Below are positions 1 to 9,354 of a DNA stretch of 64,000 bases, one piece after another. The DNA is from Cognatundibacterium jejuense (lineage in GTDB: Bacteria > Pseudomonadota > Gammaproteobacteria > Burkholderiales > Burkholderiaceae_D), in assembly GCF_014284255.1 (NCBI RefSeq), contig NZ_JACOFV010000014.1, forward strand, positions 89,557 to 153,556. The letters are read 5' to 3'. Below the pieces are notes generated by a model, which had not been told where the DNA came from, ran no database searches, and was given only the letters and a program-made list of their open reading frames with translations. A program made the position numbers and the translations under genes. The first letter of the stretch is position 1; each line of letters opens with the position of its first letter.

Positions 1-110
1 CGTATCTATCCAGCGACTTCCGTGATGCGATTGCATTTGGCTTATTGTTTTTGATCTTGCTAGTGCGTCCGGCGGGCATGTTTGGCAAAATTCTAGAAAG
101 AAAGGCGTAA
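1..110 (+). CDS. livH: LivH-type branched-chain amino acid ABC permease, C-terminal end (partial)
   Basis: The open frame runs in from the window edge and stops with TAA at 108-110. Its last residues (FLILLVRPAGMFGKILERKA) are the usual end of LivH permeases: a final hydrophobic helix followed by an RPxGLFG-like motif and a basic tail. LivH forms the transmembrane channel with LivM. Only about 35 residues are visible. The livM start follows after 3 bases, so this is the upstream part of the same operon. The substrate-binding protein gene is not in view. Confidence 0.85.
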   Translation, partial: YLSSDFRDAIAFGLLFLILLVRPAGMFGKILERKA

Positions 111-113
111 ATC

Positions 114-992
114 ATGCTCGAATGGTGGAATGGTTTTTGGGCGATTTACAGCTCTGTGATTTTTGGCATCGGCATCAACGCTATGCTGGCACTCTCGATT
201 TATCTGACGCTATCTTGCGGCTTACTTTCATTGGCGAATGCAGCGTTCATGGGCATCGGCGCCTATGCGGCAGCAATGATCAGCATGCAAACCAACCTGT
301 CATTTCCAATAGCCTTGCTTGCGTCTGCGATGACACCAGCATTGGTTGCACTGGCGATTGGCATGCCTACGCTACGCTTGTCCGGTGTTTATCTGGCGAT
401 GGCGACGCTAGGATTTGGTGAAGTGGTACGGGTCATTGTCTTAAATTTAGACATCACCGGTGGCCCCATGGGCTTAAATGGGATTCCACAAAAAACCGAA
501 TGGTGGCATATTGTGCTGCTCCTTGGCGTCACGCTATTCACGCTGGCAAGAGTGCGCCGCTCGAAAATTGGACGGGCATTTGAAGCGATTAAAGAAGATG
601 AAATCGCCGCCCGCCTGATGGGCATCAACGTCGCTCGCTACAAACTGTTAGCGTTTGTGCTGGGCGCAGTGATTGCCGGCGTTGCCGGTGGACTCAACGC
701 CCACTACACCTTCACTATCGGCCCTGCGAACTACGGCTTTGAAAGCGCAGTCGACATTCTGACTATGGCTGTGTTTGGCGGCACAAGCAATCTACTTGGC
801 CCCTTGCTAGGCAGCTTTACTTTAAGCGTCTTGCCAGAGTTAATGAGCTGGTTAAAAGACTTCCGTCTGGTGGCTAATGGATTGATTTTAATTATCGTCA
901 TTTTGTACCTGCCCAAAGGAATTTGTGACACGACCAAACTGCGCACCTGGCGTCGGCGGCTTGACACTAACTCTTCAGTAAAGGTGCAATAA
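114..992 (+). CDS. livM: Branched-chain amino acid ABC transporter permease LivM
   Basis: 292 residues, a normal LivM length, almost entirely hydrophobic with about eight predicted membrane spans. The stretch ending RLMGINVARYKLLAFVLGA (residues about 165-185) carries the EAA-like loop that contacts the ATPase subunits. LivM and LivH form the inner-membrane channel of the high-affinity importer for leucine, isoleucine and valine, or for related amides or urea in some paralogues; the exact substrate cannot be read from the permease. It starts 3 bases after livH, and its stop codon directly abuts the livG start, so expression is as one operon. Confidence 0.92.
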   Translation: MLEWWNGFWAIYSSVIFGIGINAMLALSIYLTLSCGLLSLANAAFMGIGAYAAAMISMQTNLSFPIALLASAMTPALVALAIGMPTLRLSGVYLAMATLGFGEVVRVIVLNLDITGGPMGLNGIPQKTEWWHIVLLLGVTLFTLARVRRSKIGRAFEAIKEDEIAARLMGINVARYKLLAFVLGAVIAGVAGGLNAHYTFTIGPANYGFESAVDILTMAVFGGTSNLLGPLLGSFTLSVLPELMSWLKDFRLVANGLILIIVILYLPKGICDTTKLRTWRRRLDTNSSVKVQ

Positions 993-1754
993 ATGTTGGA
1001 ATTAGCATCCGTCAGCAAACATTTCGGTGGCCTGCAAGTATTACAAGATGTCAGCTTTAGTGTGAAGCAAGGGAGTATTTTTGGTCTGATTGGTCCAAAT
1101 GGTGCGGGCAAGACCACGATCGTTAACCTGATTACCGGCTTAATCAACCCATCAGCCGGTGAAATACGCTTTAATGGTCAAAACTTACATGCGGTCGCAG
1201 CCCATAACATCACGCAGCTAGGCATCGCCCGTACATTTCAAAATATTCGTATCTTCAAAGAAATGAGTCTACTGGAAAATGTGGTGGTTGGCATGCATCG
1301 GCATCTCGGTTACAGCCCACTCAGCATGTTATTCAAACTCAACTCATTTAAACACGCAGAAGCCAGCGCAAAACAAAGAGCGTTGGAACTACTCTCTTGG
1401 GTCAGACTCGATCACAAAGCACAGATGCTGGCAGATAATTTATCTTACGGCGAACAACGCAAACTGGAATTGGCTCGCGCTTTGGCAACCGAACCTAAAC
1501 TATTGCTACTCGATGAGCCGGTAGCAGGCATGAATCCGGCAGAAAAAATCGAACTCATGGAGGAAATCAAAAACATCCGTGATCGTGGCTTTTCCATCTT
1601 CATGATAGAACACGACATGCGCTTTGTGATGGAACTCTGTGATCAGATTGCAGTGCTGAATTTCGGCAAAATCATTGCCCAGGGTAGCCCACAAGAAGTC
1701 AGGCACAATCCCCAAGTTATTGAGGCCTACCTCGGCAAGGAGGAGGAAGTATGA
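993..1754 (+). CDS. livG: Branched-chain amino acid ABC transporter ATP-binding protein LivG
   Basis: 253-residue ABC ATPase. Walker A is GPNGAGKTT at residues 34-42, the signature is the LivG-type variant LSYGEQRKLELARAL, and Walker B is LLLLDEPVAGM. LSYGE instead of LSGGE and the C-terminal extension after the switch histidine (MIEHDMRFVM) are typical of the LivG subgroup. It works as a heterodimer with LivF at the cytoplasmic face of LivHM. The ATG immediately follows the livM stop, and the gene overlaps livF by 4 bases (ATGA), so translation is coupled. Confidence 0.93.
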   Translation: MLELASVSKHFGGLQVLQDVSFSVKQGSIFGLIGPNGAGKTTIVNLITGLINPSAGEIRFNGQNLHAVAAHNITQLGIARTFQNIRIFKEMSLLENVVVGMHRHLGYSPLSMLFKLNSFKHAEASAKQRALELLSWVRLDHKAQMLADNLSYGEQRKLELARALATEPKLLLLDEPVAGMNPAEKIELMEEIKNIRDRGFSIFMIEHDMRFVMELCDQIAVLNFGKIIAQGSPQEVRHNPQVIEAYLGKEEEV

Positions 1755-2464
1755 AGCCAATTCTAACTATCAGAAAACTCCATGTCGCCTATGGCCATGT
1801 GCATGCGCTCAAAGGCATCAATCTGGAATTGCATGCAGGTCAAATTACCGCTCTGGTCGGCGCCAACGGCGCAGGAAAAAGCACGAGCTTATTGGCGATT
1901 TCCGGATTAATTAAGGCGGGCTCAGGCAGCATAGAATTTGACGACCAAGACCTGCTGACGCTGGCGCCGCATCACATTGTTCAAAAAGGACTGGTGCAAG
2001 TAGCAGAAGGCCGCGCCATTCTTGGCACATTAACCGTGCAAGAAAACCTGGATCTCGGGTCTTATACACGTAAAGACAAAGCGCATGTCGCTGCAGATCT
2101 GGATTGGGTGTTCTCACTTTTTCCGGTGTTAAAAAATCGCGCGAACGGCCTGGCAGGCAATTTATCCGGGGGCGAACAACAAATGCTGGCAATCGGCCGC
2201 GCCCTGATGGCACGTCCTAAAATATTATTACTCGATGAACCTTCGATGGGGTTAGCGCCATTAATGGTACGGGAAATATTCAGGATTATCAAAGAAATCA
2301 ATCAGACCGGCTTAACAATTTTACTCGTAGAACAAAACGTCAAACAAGCTTTGAAAATCGCCGAGCGCGCTTATGTACTAGAGAACGGTGAGATGGTTCT
2401 GGAAGACACTGGCGCGAATTTGCTCAACAATCCCAAGGTGATTGCCGCTTATTTAGGAACTTGA
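1751..2464 (+). CDS. livF: Branched-chain amino acid ABC transporter ATP-binding protein LivF
   Basis: 237-residue ABC ATPase with Walker A GANGAGKST (residues 37-45), signature LSGGEQQMLAIGRAL and Walker B ILLLDEPSMGLAP; the SMGLAP motif is diagnostic for LivF. The start overlaps the livG stop as ATGA and has a strong ribosome-binding site (aaggaggagg) just upstream inside livG. It is the last gene of the visible liv operon. After it there are 208 bases without a recognisable gene before the convergent DUF1294 gene. Confidence 0.93.
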   Translation: MKPILTIRKLHVAYGHVHALKGINLELHAGQITALVGANGAGKSTSLLAISGLIKAGSGSIEFDDQDLLTLAPHHIVQKGLVQVAEGRAILGTLTVQENLDLGSYTRKDKAHVAADLDWVFSLFPVLKNRANGLAGNLSGGEQQMLAIGRALMARPKILLLDEPSMGLAPLMVREIFRIIKEINQTGLTILLVEQNVKQALKIAERAYVLENGEMVLEDTGANLLNNPKVIAAYLGT

Positions 2465-2672
2465 TTCAAAGTGAAAGCAGGTACATAAAGTCTATCTCAG
2501 GGACAAACTGTCATGTTTGACGCGATACGAAACCAGCATGGCCTTGGATAAATGTCAGTCGTATAGAACGTATGTAACTTGGCGATTGCGTGTATTTCTG
2601 CTTACAACAAGCTTTTATAAGGTTCGCGGCAGCAATCTGTGCTGCATCACCTTCTTTATCTATTTTGATTCA

Positions 2673-2987
2673 TCAAAGGCCCGTACGTCCAAAGAAATAA
2701 AGCCATAACAAGGTGAGCAGAAGAATCCAATGCATCAACACCATGACTGAGAACCAGCGTAAAAATATCAGCTTGGACGATTTATGGCGCAAATAGCGAT
2801 GGGCGAGCATCGCACCGGGCCAGCCACCGAGCAAACTCAAGACCAGCAAGCGCCGCTCAGGGATGCGATAGCGATGCCTCCGGGCAGCTTGCTTATCGAC
2901 CAGATAAAAAATAAACGTCACACTACTCAATAGTGCGTAGTAAGCGATGAAGATACTGCCGGCATAAGTAAAAAAATAAACGGACAA
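2673..2987 (-). CDS. DUF1294 family small membrane protein
   Basis: 104 residues, with hydrophobic segments near both ends and a basic middle. The DKxxA...[29 protein letters not shown] motif pattern identifies the DUF1294 family, whose members are inner-membrane proteins of unknown function, often fused to an N-terminal cold-shock domain. This copy lacks the cold-shock domain. No ATG fits; the frame opens at TTG (2985-2987), preceded 8 bases upstream by GGAG. That GGAG is part of the 3' arm of the hairpin at 2994-3070, so initiation may depend on RNA folding. It lies downstream of trhP on the same strand. Confidence 0.75.
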   Translation of the reverse strand: MSVYFFTYAGSIFIAYYALLSSVTFIFYLVDKQAARRHRYRIPERRLLVLSLLGGWPGAMLAHRYLRHKSSKLIFLRWFSVMVLMHWILLLTLLWLYFFGRTGL

Positions 2988-2993
2988 AAAAAT

Positions 2994-3070
2994 TACTCCC
3001 CCTTGTATATTTTTAATCCCATTATCTTTGATAGGTAATGGAGTTAATTTTCTTAAAATAAGGGGGAGTA
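2994..3070 (-). promoter_or_regulatory. Long hairpin leader between trhP and the DUF1294 gene (terminator-like and covering the ribosome-binding site)
   Basis: A perfect 11-bp inverted repeat, TACTCCCCCTT at 2994-3004 and AAGGGGGAGTA at 3060-3070, encloses a second imperfect stem (CCATTATC / GGTAATGG). Read on the minus strand, the 3' arm is followed by a run of seven T, as in a rho-independent terminator of trhP. The same arm, AAGGGGGAGT, is also the only plausible ribosome-binding site for the TTG start of the DUF1294 gene. It could be a terminator, an attenuator, a thermometer-like element or a tiny mobile repeat; sequence alone does not decide. Confidence 0.6.
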
Positions 3071-3112
3071 TATGCCAAACTGCATGGATCCCTGTTTGTC
3101 AGCAAATGCAAA

Positions 3113-4477
3113 TTACAACATTTTGGCGATTAAGGCTTTTTCGTATTTAGCGTCCAGTGGAATACGCACCTTGTGTCCGGCACCGCCAATGATATTGATT
3201 GCCTGATTGTCCGTATTGCGCATCTCAGACAAAGTCACGATTTCATTACCAGCGGGCGAGATAATCTCGATCTGATCACCAACGGCAAAACGGTTTTTCA
3301 CCTCTACTTCCGCCCAACCATCGGCCAAACTCAACACTTGCCCCACATATTGGCTACGATGTGCTTGTGACACGCCTTCCATATAATTCTGGTGATCTTG
3401 CGTGTGGTGGCGCTGATAAAACCCATCGGTATAACCGCGATTCGCAAGACCATTCAATTCACCCAACAATTGCGGATTAAATGGACGTCCCGCAACCGCA
3501 TCATCAATCGCGCGACGATACACCTGCGCAGTACGCGCAACGTAGTACAACGACTTGGTACGCCCTTCTACCTTCAATGAATCGACACCAATTTTTGCCA
3601 GACGCTCGACGTGCTCAACCGCACGCAAATCTTTTGAATTCATAATGTAAGTGCCATGCTCATCTTCGAGGATAGGCATGAACTGACCTGGCTTGGTTGA
3701 CTCTTCAATCAGATATGGACGGTCCGCCAAAGGATGGCGTGGCATATCGCCCATCGCCGAAAACGATTGATTGGCGTCTTCTAAAGCTTTTTGATAGTTG
3801 AACTGTATTGTCTCTACCGGAATACGCGCCAAATCGCCGGTTTCGTTTTCGGAAGCATTTTCTACCTTGTAATCCCAGCGACAGGAATTCGTGCAAGTAC
3901 CTTGATTCGGATCACGATGATTGAAATAACCCGACAATAAGCAGCGACCTGAGTAAGCAATACACAATGCACCATGGACGAATACTTCAAGTTCCATATC
4001 AGGACATTCTTGACGAATTTCTTCAATCTCATCGAGTGATAATTCACGTGACAAAATAACGCGCGTCAGCCCCATTTTTTTCCAGAATTTGACGTCAGCC
4101 CAGTTCACCGCATTGGCCTGCACTGACAAATGCACTGGCACTTCTGGCCACTTTTCGCGCACCATCATAATCAGACCAGGGTCAGCCATGATCAGTGCGT
4201 CTGGCTTCATGGCAATCACAGGCTCCATATCGCGCAGATACGTTTTGAGCTTGGAATTATGCGGAAAAATATTGCTGGCAACGAAGAATAATTTACCGCG
4301 CGCATGCGCACCGTCTATACCCTGCTGCAATACATCCAGAGTTGAAAATTCATTGTTACGCGCACGCAGGCTGTAGCGCGGCTGACCAGCATAGACGGCA
4401 TCTGCGCCGAAATCAAAAGCAGCGTGCATTTTTTCCAGCGAACCAGCTGGCAAGAGGAGTTCTGGGGCTTTGAGCAT
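3113..4477 (-). CDS. trhP: tRNA uridine 5-hydroxylation protein TrhP (U32 peptidase-like, YegQ)
   Basis: The U32 family is recognised by the opening APELLLPAGSLEKM and the cysteine-rich signature around HGALCIAYSGRCLLSGYF followed by two more cysteines (GTCTNSC), which hold an iron-sulfur cluster in this family. In E. coli, YegQ/TrhP makes 5-hydroxyuridine at the tRNA wobble position using prephenate. The start was placed at the ATG at 4477 (MLKAPELLLP), giving 454 residues, the same length as YegQ; the frame stays open 20 codons upstream with no family similarity. Alone on its strand here, with the DUF1294 gene downstream. Confidence 0.88.
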   Translation of the reverse strand: MLKAPELLLPAGSLEKMHAAFDFGADAVYAGQPRYSLRARNNEFSTLDVLQQGIDGAHARGKLFFVASNIFPHNSKLKTYLRDMEPVIAMKPDALIMADPGLIMMVREKWPEVPVHLSVQANAVNWADVKFWKKMGLTRVILSRELSLDEIEEIRQECPDMELEVFVHGALCIAYSGRCLLSGYFNHRDPNQGTCTNSCRWDYKVENASENETGDLARIPVETIQFNYQKALEDANQSFSAMGDMPRHPLADRPYLIEESTKPGQFMPILEDEHGTYIMNSKDLRAVEHVERLAKIGVDSLKVEGRTKSLYYVARTAQVYRRAIDDAVAGRPFNPQLLGELNGLANRGYTDGFYQRHHTQDHQNYMEGVSQAHRSQYVGQVLSLADGWAEVEVKNRFAVGDQIEIISPAGNEIVTLSEMRNTDNQAINIIGGAGHKVRIPLDAKYEKALIAKML

Positions 4478-4847
4478 GATGATGCAATCTGAAAATAAAA
4501 TGTTTCCGATTTTAATTCCACGCCCTGGCTTTCTCAATTTTTTTTAATCGATGTTTAATCTAAATCAAACTTACATCAACGCAAAATAAAAATGCGAAAC
4601 CTGCAGAGAAATAATTGCCAAATTAACACTGTTATTACTAGCTTTAATGCCTAACTATTTCGAATTGAAATTTACGAAACTCAATGTTACTTTTCAACAT
4701 ATAAAAATTATTCCTCCTATACTTTGCCCGCAGATCCCACCATTCATCCTAAGTATTTACAACATATTGTCTTAGAAATTTTTTCGATAGACATGGGATT
4801 GAGCCTCATGCCATTGACAGAAAATTAGAACAGGAAGAGACAAGTAT
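4478..4847. other. AT-rich intergenic region between divergent trhP and the GRAS gene
   Basis: 370 bases with no open frame of note. The two flanking genes are divergent, so both promoters must lie here. It is clearly richer in A and T than its surroundings. TATACT at about 4717 on the plus strand is a possible -10 box for the GRAS gene, without a good -35. I see no RNA gene. Confidence 0.5.
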
Positions 4848-6089
4848 ATGCAAATGAACATTACCAAGGAATCAGCAGAGTACTGCATTAATCAACAAGC
4901 CAAAAATTCTATAAAAGAGAACACTGAACGGCTGCGAAATGAAATCATTTACGCGAAGACGATCATTGGTGCAAATTTATTTAACGCAGGAAAAACAGAT
5001 GATGCTCATCAGATGGCAAGCGATGTACTCGCTATCGTTGCCGCTAACGGCCCACCACTTCATCGATTAAGCCGGATACTAATGAAAGGCATTAAAAGCG
5101 GTTGCTACTCGCACGCCGAGTATACGGAAAAAACGACCACACTCTGCGCCGGAAATTTATACTCTGATCAAACCAAATCTATATCAATGATCAAAGCATA
5201 CGATCTGCTCGCGACTGCAACGCCTTTTATTCAATTTGCCTATAATGCGATCAATCTCGCCATCCTTTCGCAGTCAGCTCAGTACGCGACGCTACACATC
5301 ATTGATATTGGAATTGGCTCGGGCTATCAATGGTCTACATTGTTCTCGCTATTAAAAGGCACGAGTTTTTTGCCGAAAAAAATCCGACTTACAGGCATAG
5401 ATCTTCCCTCAACAGAACAAGCTTTACATGCCGTTGAAAAACGATTATCAGAGGAAGCAAAAGAACTCGGAATAGAATTTACGTTTATGCCAGTTCTCGG
5501 TAAAGCTGAAGAAATTTCGTTTAATGATATTGAACGCCATCAAGGTGAATTTTTGGTAATTAATGCTGTACTATCCTTGCATCATACAGCAACAGACGAT
5601 GCAATTATTCATCCTACACGCTCCCGCGATTGCTTACTAACACGGCTGCGTCAACTAAATCCGCATCTATTAACCATGGTAGAGCCTGATTCAAATCACA
5701 ACAATCTTCCATTTAAAGAACGCTGCTATGAGGCATTCCAACATTACATGCATATCTTCAATGCGTTTGACCACCTATTCCCACGCAACCTAAAAGAAAG
5801 AGTGATATTAGAAAATGAATTTTTTGGCAGAGAACTCATTAATATTCTGACTACTGACGGTGCGGATAGGGTAGAACGACATGAACGAAAAGAAGTTTGG
5901 TCTAAACGTTTGCACCAAGCAGATTTTACCCACTTAGAAAACGTCTTTCAGAGAACCAGTCGAACATTAAAAAATATCCTACCAATAACGGCACCATTTG
6001 AAATGCACCAGAGTCCTGAAGCCCTGTGCTTAAACGTGTATAAAGTTCCCTTACTAGCCGCATCATGTTGGCAGCCAACGAAGCAGTAA
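4848..6089 (+). CDS. Bacterial GRAS-domain protein (Rossmann-fold, predicted small-molecule methyltransferase)
   Basis: 413 residues showing all the GRAS motifs known from plant DELLA/SCARECROW proteins: an LHRI-like helix AYDLLATATPFIQFAYNAIN (117-136), a VHIID block LHIIDIGIGSGYQW (149-162), RLTGIDLP (180-187), FTFMPV, VINAVLSLHH (237-246), a PFYRE-like block beginning MVEPDSNHNNLPFKERC (277-293), and a block RVILENEFFGREL...RVERHER leading into the SAW region from W351. The VHIID segment keeps a glycine-rich DIGIGSG loop that looks competent for S-adenosylmethionine. Bacterial GRAS proteins have been proposed to be methyltransferases ancestral to the plant regulators; substrate unknown. 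ATG at 4848 is used; 4854 is an alternative. No operon partner: the next gene is convergent. Confidence 0.88.
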   Translation: MQMNITKESAEYCINQQAKNSIKENTERLRNEIIYAKTIIGANLFNAGKTDDAHQMASDVLAIVAANGPPLHRLSRILMKGIKSGCYSHAEYTEKTTTLCAGNLYSDQTKSISMIKAYDLLATATPFIQFAYNAINLAILSQSAQYATLHIIDIGIGSGYQWSTLFSLLKGTSFLPKKIRLTGIDLPSTEQALHAVEKRLSEEAKELGIEFTFMPVLGKAEEISFNDIERHQGEFLVINAVLSLHHTATDDAIIHPTRSRDCLLTRLRQLNPHLLTMVEPDSNHNNLPFKERCYEAFQHYMHIFNAFDHLFPRNLKERVILENEFFGRELINILTTDGADRVERHERKEVWSKRLHQADFTHLENVFQRTSRTLKNILPITAPFEMHQSPEALCLNVYKVPLLAASCWQPTKQ

Positions 6090-6101
6090 GGAAACGCATA
6101 T

Positions 6102-6974
6102 TTAATCCCTTGCGACGAATACCTCATTTAAAACGAGAGAAATTAATACCACGGCACCACCAACTATCGTCGCCTGTGCTGGCACCTCCCCTGCACCTAT
6201 CCATGCCCAAATGGGTGCCAGCAAGACCTCCAACAAAGACAACAAAGCGATCTCTGGCGCGCTCAAGCTCTCCGAGGCACGTACCATCAACATGCATGGC
6301 AATCCCAACTGAAAGAATCCCAAAATCGCTAAAATAAAAATGTCGTGCAAAGATGCCTGAAATGGAAATGCCATCGGCAACATCACCATGGCCGAAATCG
6401 CACCGCCCATCAAAACAGCAGGAATTAAATCGACCGTGTGACCACCTTTTTTAAGCACGATCATATTGATTGATGATGCAACAGGGATTCCAAGCGCAAT
6501 AAACATCCCCAGCAATCCTCTGTTGTCAATCTCCGACAAGCTACCAACAAACATCCACGACATACCCAACACTGCCGCCACTATCGCCCACCAAGTACGT
6601 AGTGGAATTTTTTCACGCAATATCAACCAAGCCAACAATGCGGTAAACAATGGCGCCAGACTCTCCATGATGGAGGTATTAGCCACTGTCGTCATCGTAA
6701 TTGAGATCATAAAGCAGCTATACATAGTCGCCCACATACAGCCGGAAATAAAACCCAACTTACCCAACAAACGCAAACGTGGAATAAAGCCGCGACCGTA
6801 TTGGCGCAGCATTGCACCGACAACAAAAATCGCCGCAAACAAACTACGCCAAAACGTCACTTCAAAGCCACGTGCCACCTCCAGATGGCGTGTAAAAACA
6901 CCAGCAATACTCCACAAACTGGCGGCACATATCATCAGGATCACAGCATGACGATGACTGAGTTTTTTTTGCAT
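6102..6974 (-). CDS. EamA/DMT-superfamily exporter
   Basis: 290 residues with about ten hydrophobic helices arranged as two EamA repeats; the first half contains SLWSIAGVFTRHLE and WRSLFAA, the second GIPVASSINMIVLKKGG and ALLSLLEVLLAPIWAW, the usual conserved patches near helices 1, 3 and 9. Members of this family export amino acids or metabolites; the substrate cannot be inferred. The start is set at ATG 6974 (MQKKLSHRHAV) because the 41 residues encoded upstream do not look like the family. It ends 12 bases from the GRAS stop, convergent with it. Confidence 0.85.
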   Translation of the reverse strand: MQKKLSHRHAVILMICAASLWSIAGVFTRHLEVARGFEVTFWRSLFAAIFVVGAMLRQYGRGFIPRLRLLGKLGFISGCMWATMYSCFMISITMTTVANTSIMESLAPLFTALLAWLILREKIPLRTWWAIVAAVLGMSWMFVGSLSEIDNRGLLGMFIALGIPVASSINMIVLKKGGHTVDLIPAVLMGGAISAMVMLPMAFPFQASLHDIFILAILGFFQLGLPCMLMVRASESLSAPEIALLSLLEVLLAPIWAWIGAGEVPAQATIVGGAVVLISLVLNEVFVARD

Positions 6975-7073
6975 ATTGATTCCAGGATAAAATTTTCTGA
7001 CTTCTACGGTTTGCAATTGAACAGTCAACAGCTCCCTGCAAAAAAGACGATCGAAAAAAGCAAGCCAGAAAAT

Positions 7074-7117
7074 AAAAAACCCGTTAAGCCCCACCAAAGG
7101 TAAGAGCGAAACGGGTT
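7074..7117 (-). terminator. Rho-independent terminator of typA
   Basis: On the minus strand AACCCGTT (7110-7117) pairs with AACGGGTT (7078-7085) across a loop that can fold further, and a T-rich tract follows. A second perfect 8-bp hairpin, ACATGCGC-ttta-GCGCATGT at 7123-7142, lies between the typA stop and this structure and may assist. Confidence 0.7.
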
Positions 7118-7154
7118 GATCGACATGCGCTTTAGCGCATGTTCAAGCGAGCTA

Positions 7155-8990
7155 TTATGCTTCGCGCGATGCTTTCTTACGCTCGTGTTCTTTCAAATAA
7201 CGTTTGCGCAGACGAATGCTCTTCGGTGTAATTTCTACCAATTCGTCATCCTCAATGAATTCAACAGCGTATTCCAGAGACATCTGAATTGGTGGCACCA
7301 AACGTACCGCTTCATCTGTACCAGAAGAACGAACGTTAGTTAATTGCTTACCTTTGATTGGGTTAACAACCAAATCGTTATCACGGGAATGGATACCGAT
7401 GATCATGCCTTCGTACACTGGGTCATTATGCACCACGAACATACGACCGCGATCTTGCAGTTTCCAGATCGCGTATGCAACCGCTGCGCCATCATCCTGA
7501 GAAATCAATACACCATTACGACGACCTGCCATTTCACCACGTGTATTGTCCACTGGTGCGTATTCATCAAACACGTGACTCATCAAACCTGTACCGCGAG
7601 TCAATGTCATGAATTCGCCCTGGAAACCGATCAGGCCACGCGCTGGAATACGGTATTCCAAACGTACACGACCTTTGCCGTCCGGTTCCATGTTTTGCAG
7701 ATCACCACGACGGCGACCCAACTCTTCCATCACGCCGCCCTGGTTCGCTTCTTCAACGTCAACAGTCAGGTTTTCGTATGGCTCATGACGTACACCGTCA
7801 ACCATTTTAAACACAACGCGCGGACGGGAAACAGCCAATTCAAAACCTTCACGACGCATGTTTTCGATCAAAATTGTCAGATGCAACTCACCACGGCCAG
7901 AAACTTCGTATGTGGAATCATCACCTTCAGCCTGAACAACACGCAACGCCATGTTGGATTTCAGTTCGCGTTCCAGACGGTCACGGATTTGACGTGTTGT
8001 GACGAATTTACCTTCGCGACCAGCCAATGGGGAGCTGTTAACCATGAAGTTCATGGTCAATGTTGGCTCATCCACTTTCAACATTGGTAAACCTTCTGGC
8101 GCGTCGGGCGCACAGATGGTCGTACCGATACTGATTTCTTCAATGCCGTTGATCAAAACGATATCACCAGCCAATGCTTCGTCAACCTGTACGCGATCCA
8201 AACCTTTGAACGTCAATACTTGATTGATACGTGCTTTCGTTGGCTTGTCTTCTGGACCATTCATCCAAACAACGTCTTGCAATCCTTTTACGCGACCGCG
8301 CAGGATACGACCAACGCCGATTTTACCAACGTAAGAAGAGTATTCCAGGGAAGTGATTTGCAATTGCAAAGGACCATCTGGATCATCTTCACGCGCAGGA
8401 ACGTGTTTCAGAATCGCGTCAAACAACGGTTCCATTGTACCGTCGCGCACTGTATCTTCCAGGCCAGCGTAGCCTTTGAAACCGGATGCGTAAATAATAG
8501 GAAAATCTAATTGCTCATCAGTTGCGCCAAGCTTGTCGAACAATTCGAAAGTTGCGTTAACTGCTTTTTGTGGATCAGCGTTTTCGCGATCGATCTTGTT
8601 GACAACAACGATCGGTTTCAAACCTAGCGCCAATGCTTTACGTGTTACAAAACGTGTTTGCGGCATTGGACCTTCTTGCGCATCAACCAACAGTAAAACA
8701 CTGTCAACCATGGACAAGACACGTTCTACTTCACCACCGAAGTCAGCATGGCCTGGGGTATCAACGATATTGATGTGTGTGCCTTTGTATTCAACTGCAC
8801 AGTTTTTGGAAAGAATCGTGATACCACGTTCTTTTTCAATATCGTTGGAATCCATCACGCGGGAATCAACCTGTTGGTTGTCACGGAAAGTGCCGGATTG
8901 ACGCAATAATTGATCAACCAATGTGGTTTTGCCGTGATCGACGTGAGCGATAATGGCGATGTTGCGAATAGCGCGTTTTGTAGTGGACAT
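7155..8990 (-). CDS. typA: Ribosome-associated GTPase TypA/BipA
   Basis: 611 residues, full length. The GTPase domain starts with [20 protein letters not shown] (G1), then RGITI (G2), DTPGHADF (G3) and NKIDR (G4), followed by EF-G-like domains and the BipA-specific C-terminal domain. It acts on the 50S subunit in ribosome assembly and stress adaptation, notably at low temperature. It has its own promoter (extended -10 at 9027-9032) and terminator, so it is probably a single-gene unit although it lies downstream of truB on the same strand. Confidence 0.96.
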   Translation of the reverse strand: MSTTKRAIRNIAIIAHVDHGKTTLVDQLLRQSGTFRDNQQVDSRVMDSNDIEKERGITILSKNCAVEYKGTHINIVDTPGHADFGGEVERVLSMVDSVLLLVDAQEGPMPQTRFVTRKALALGLKPIVVVNKIDRENADPQKAVNATFELFDKLGATDEQLDFPIIYASGFKGYAGLEDTVRDGTMEPLFDAILKHVPAREDDPDGPLQLQITSLEYSSYVGKIGVGRILRGRVKGLQDVVWMNGPEDKPTKARINQVLTFKGLDRVQVDEALAGDIVLINGIEEISIGTTICAPDAPEGLPMLKVDEPTLTMNFMVNSSPLAGREGKFVTTRQIRDRLERELKSNMALRVVQAEGDDSTYEVSGRGELHLTILIENMRREGFELAVSRPRVVFKMVDGVRHEPYENLTVDVEEANQGGVMEELGRRRGDLQNMEPDGKGRVRLEYRIPARGLIGFQGEFMTLTRGTGLMSHVFDEYAPVDNTRGEMAGRRNGVLISQDDGAAVAYAIWKLQDRGRMFVVHNDPVYEGMIIGIHSRDNDLVVNPIKGKQLTNVRSSGTDEAVRLVPPIQMSLEYAVEFIEDDELVEITPKSIRLRKRYLKEHERKKASREA

Positions 8991-9026
8991 GATAACGTTC
9001 GTTTGGGGTAAATCGGATAACCTAAG

Positions 9027-9032
9027 ATTATA
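9027..9032 (-). promoter_or_regulatory. Extended -10 promoter element of typA
   Basis: The minus strand reads TGTTATAAT, a consensus TATAAT preceded by TGn. Transcription would start about 30 bases before the typA ATG. A -35 box at 17 bases (TCTGCT) is poor, as is common with extended -10 promoters. Confidence 0.6.
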
Positions 9033-9354
9033 ACATGCTGCAACGCAAAAGCAGAAAACAAGGGCTAATTAGCGTTCAAACAAACCATTCCGACTACGCT
9101 TAATGACCAAAACTAACTCAACTGGTACATTTAGCAATACATCATGGGAATAATTTTGCGTAAGCCTTATTATTTCAAGGAGTTACTACAAAGCGATGAC
9201 AGCCAAAAAAGTTCTAATGATTCAGATTGGCAATATTCACCTCTAAACAGCGGCGCGACACACAAATATGGTCTGACCAACTGCTAGCGGAGCACTTCTT
9301 TTTTGCTAGACTCAGACTGCCCAGCTTAGTACATTTTTAAAACTACACTTGTAT
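9033..9354. other. Intergenic region between truB and typA
   Basis: About 320 bases without a convincing gene. A 16-codon frame at 9197 (MTAKKVLMIQIGN...) follows an AAGGAG at a rather long spacing and may be a decayed remnant. No RNA gene or clear terminator seen. Confidence 0.4.

Noticed and set aside
2994..3070. Certain call of a miniature inverted-repeat transposable element
   Set aside because: The inverted repeat could be, but no target duplication is visible, and a terminator or leader role explains it as well.
4848..6089. Plain class I methyltransferase annotation
   Set aside because: The PFYRE, RVER and SAW-like motifs are specific to GRAS; a general methyltransferase label would hide this.
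7344..8090. Long plus-strand frame opposite typA
   Set aside because: It is the shadow of a strongly conserved gene; its His/Phe/Thr-rich product has no domain and no start signal.
9197..9247. 16-codon frame with AAGGAG upstream between truB and typA
   Set aside because: Too short and without conservation evidence; mentioned only as part of the intergenic region.
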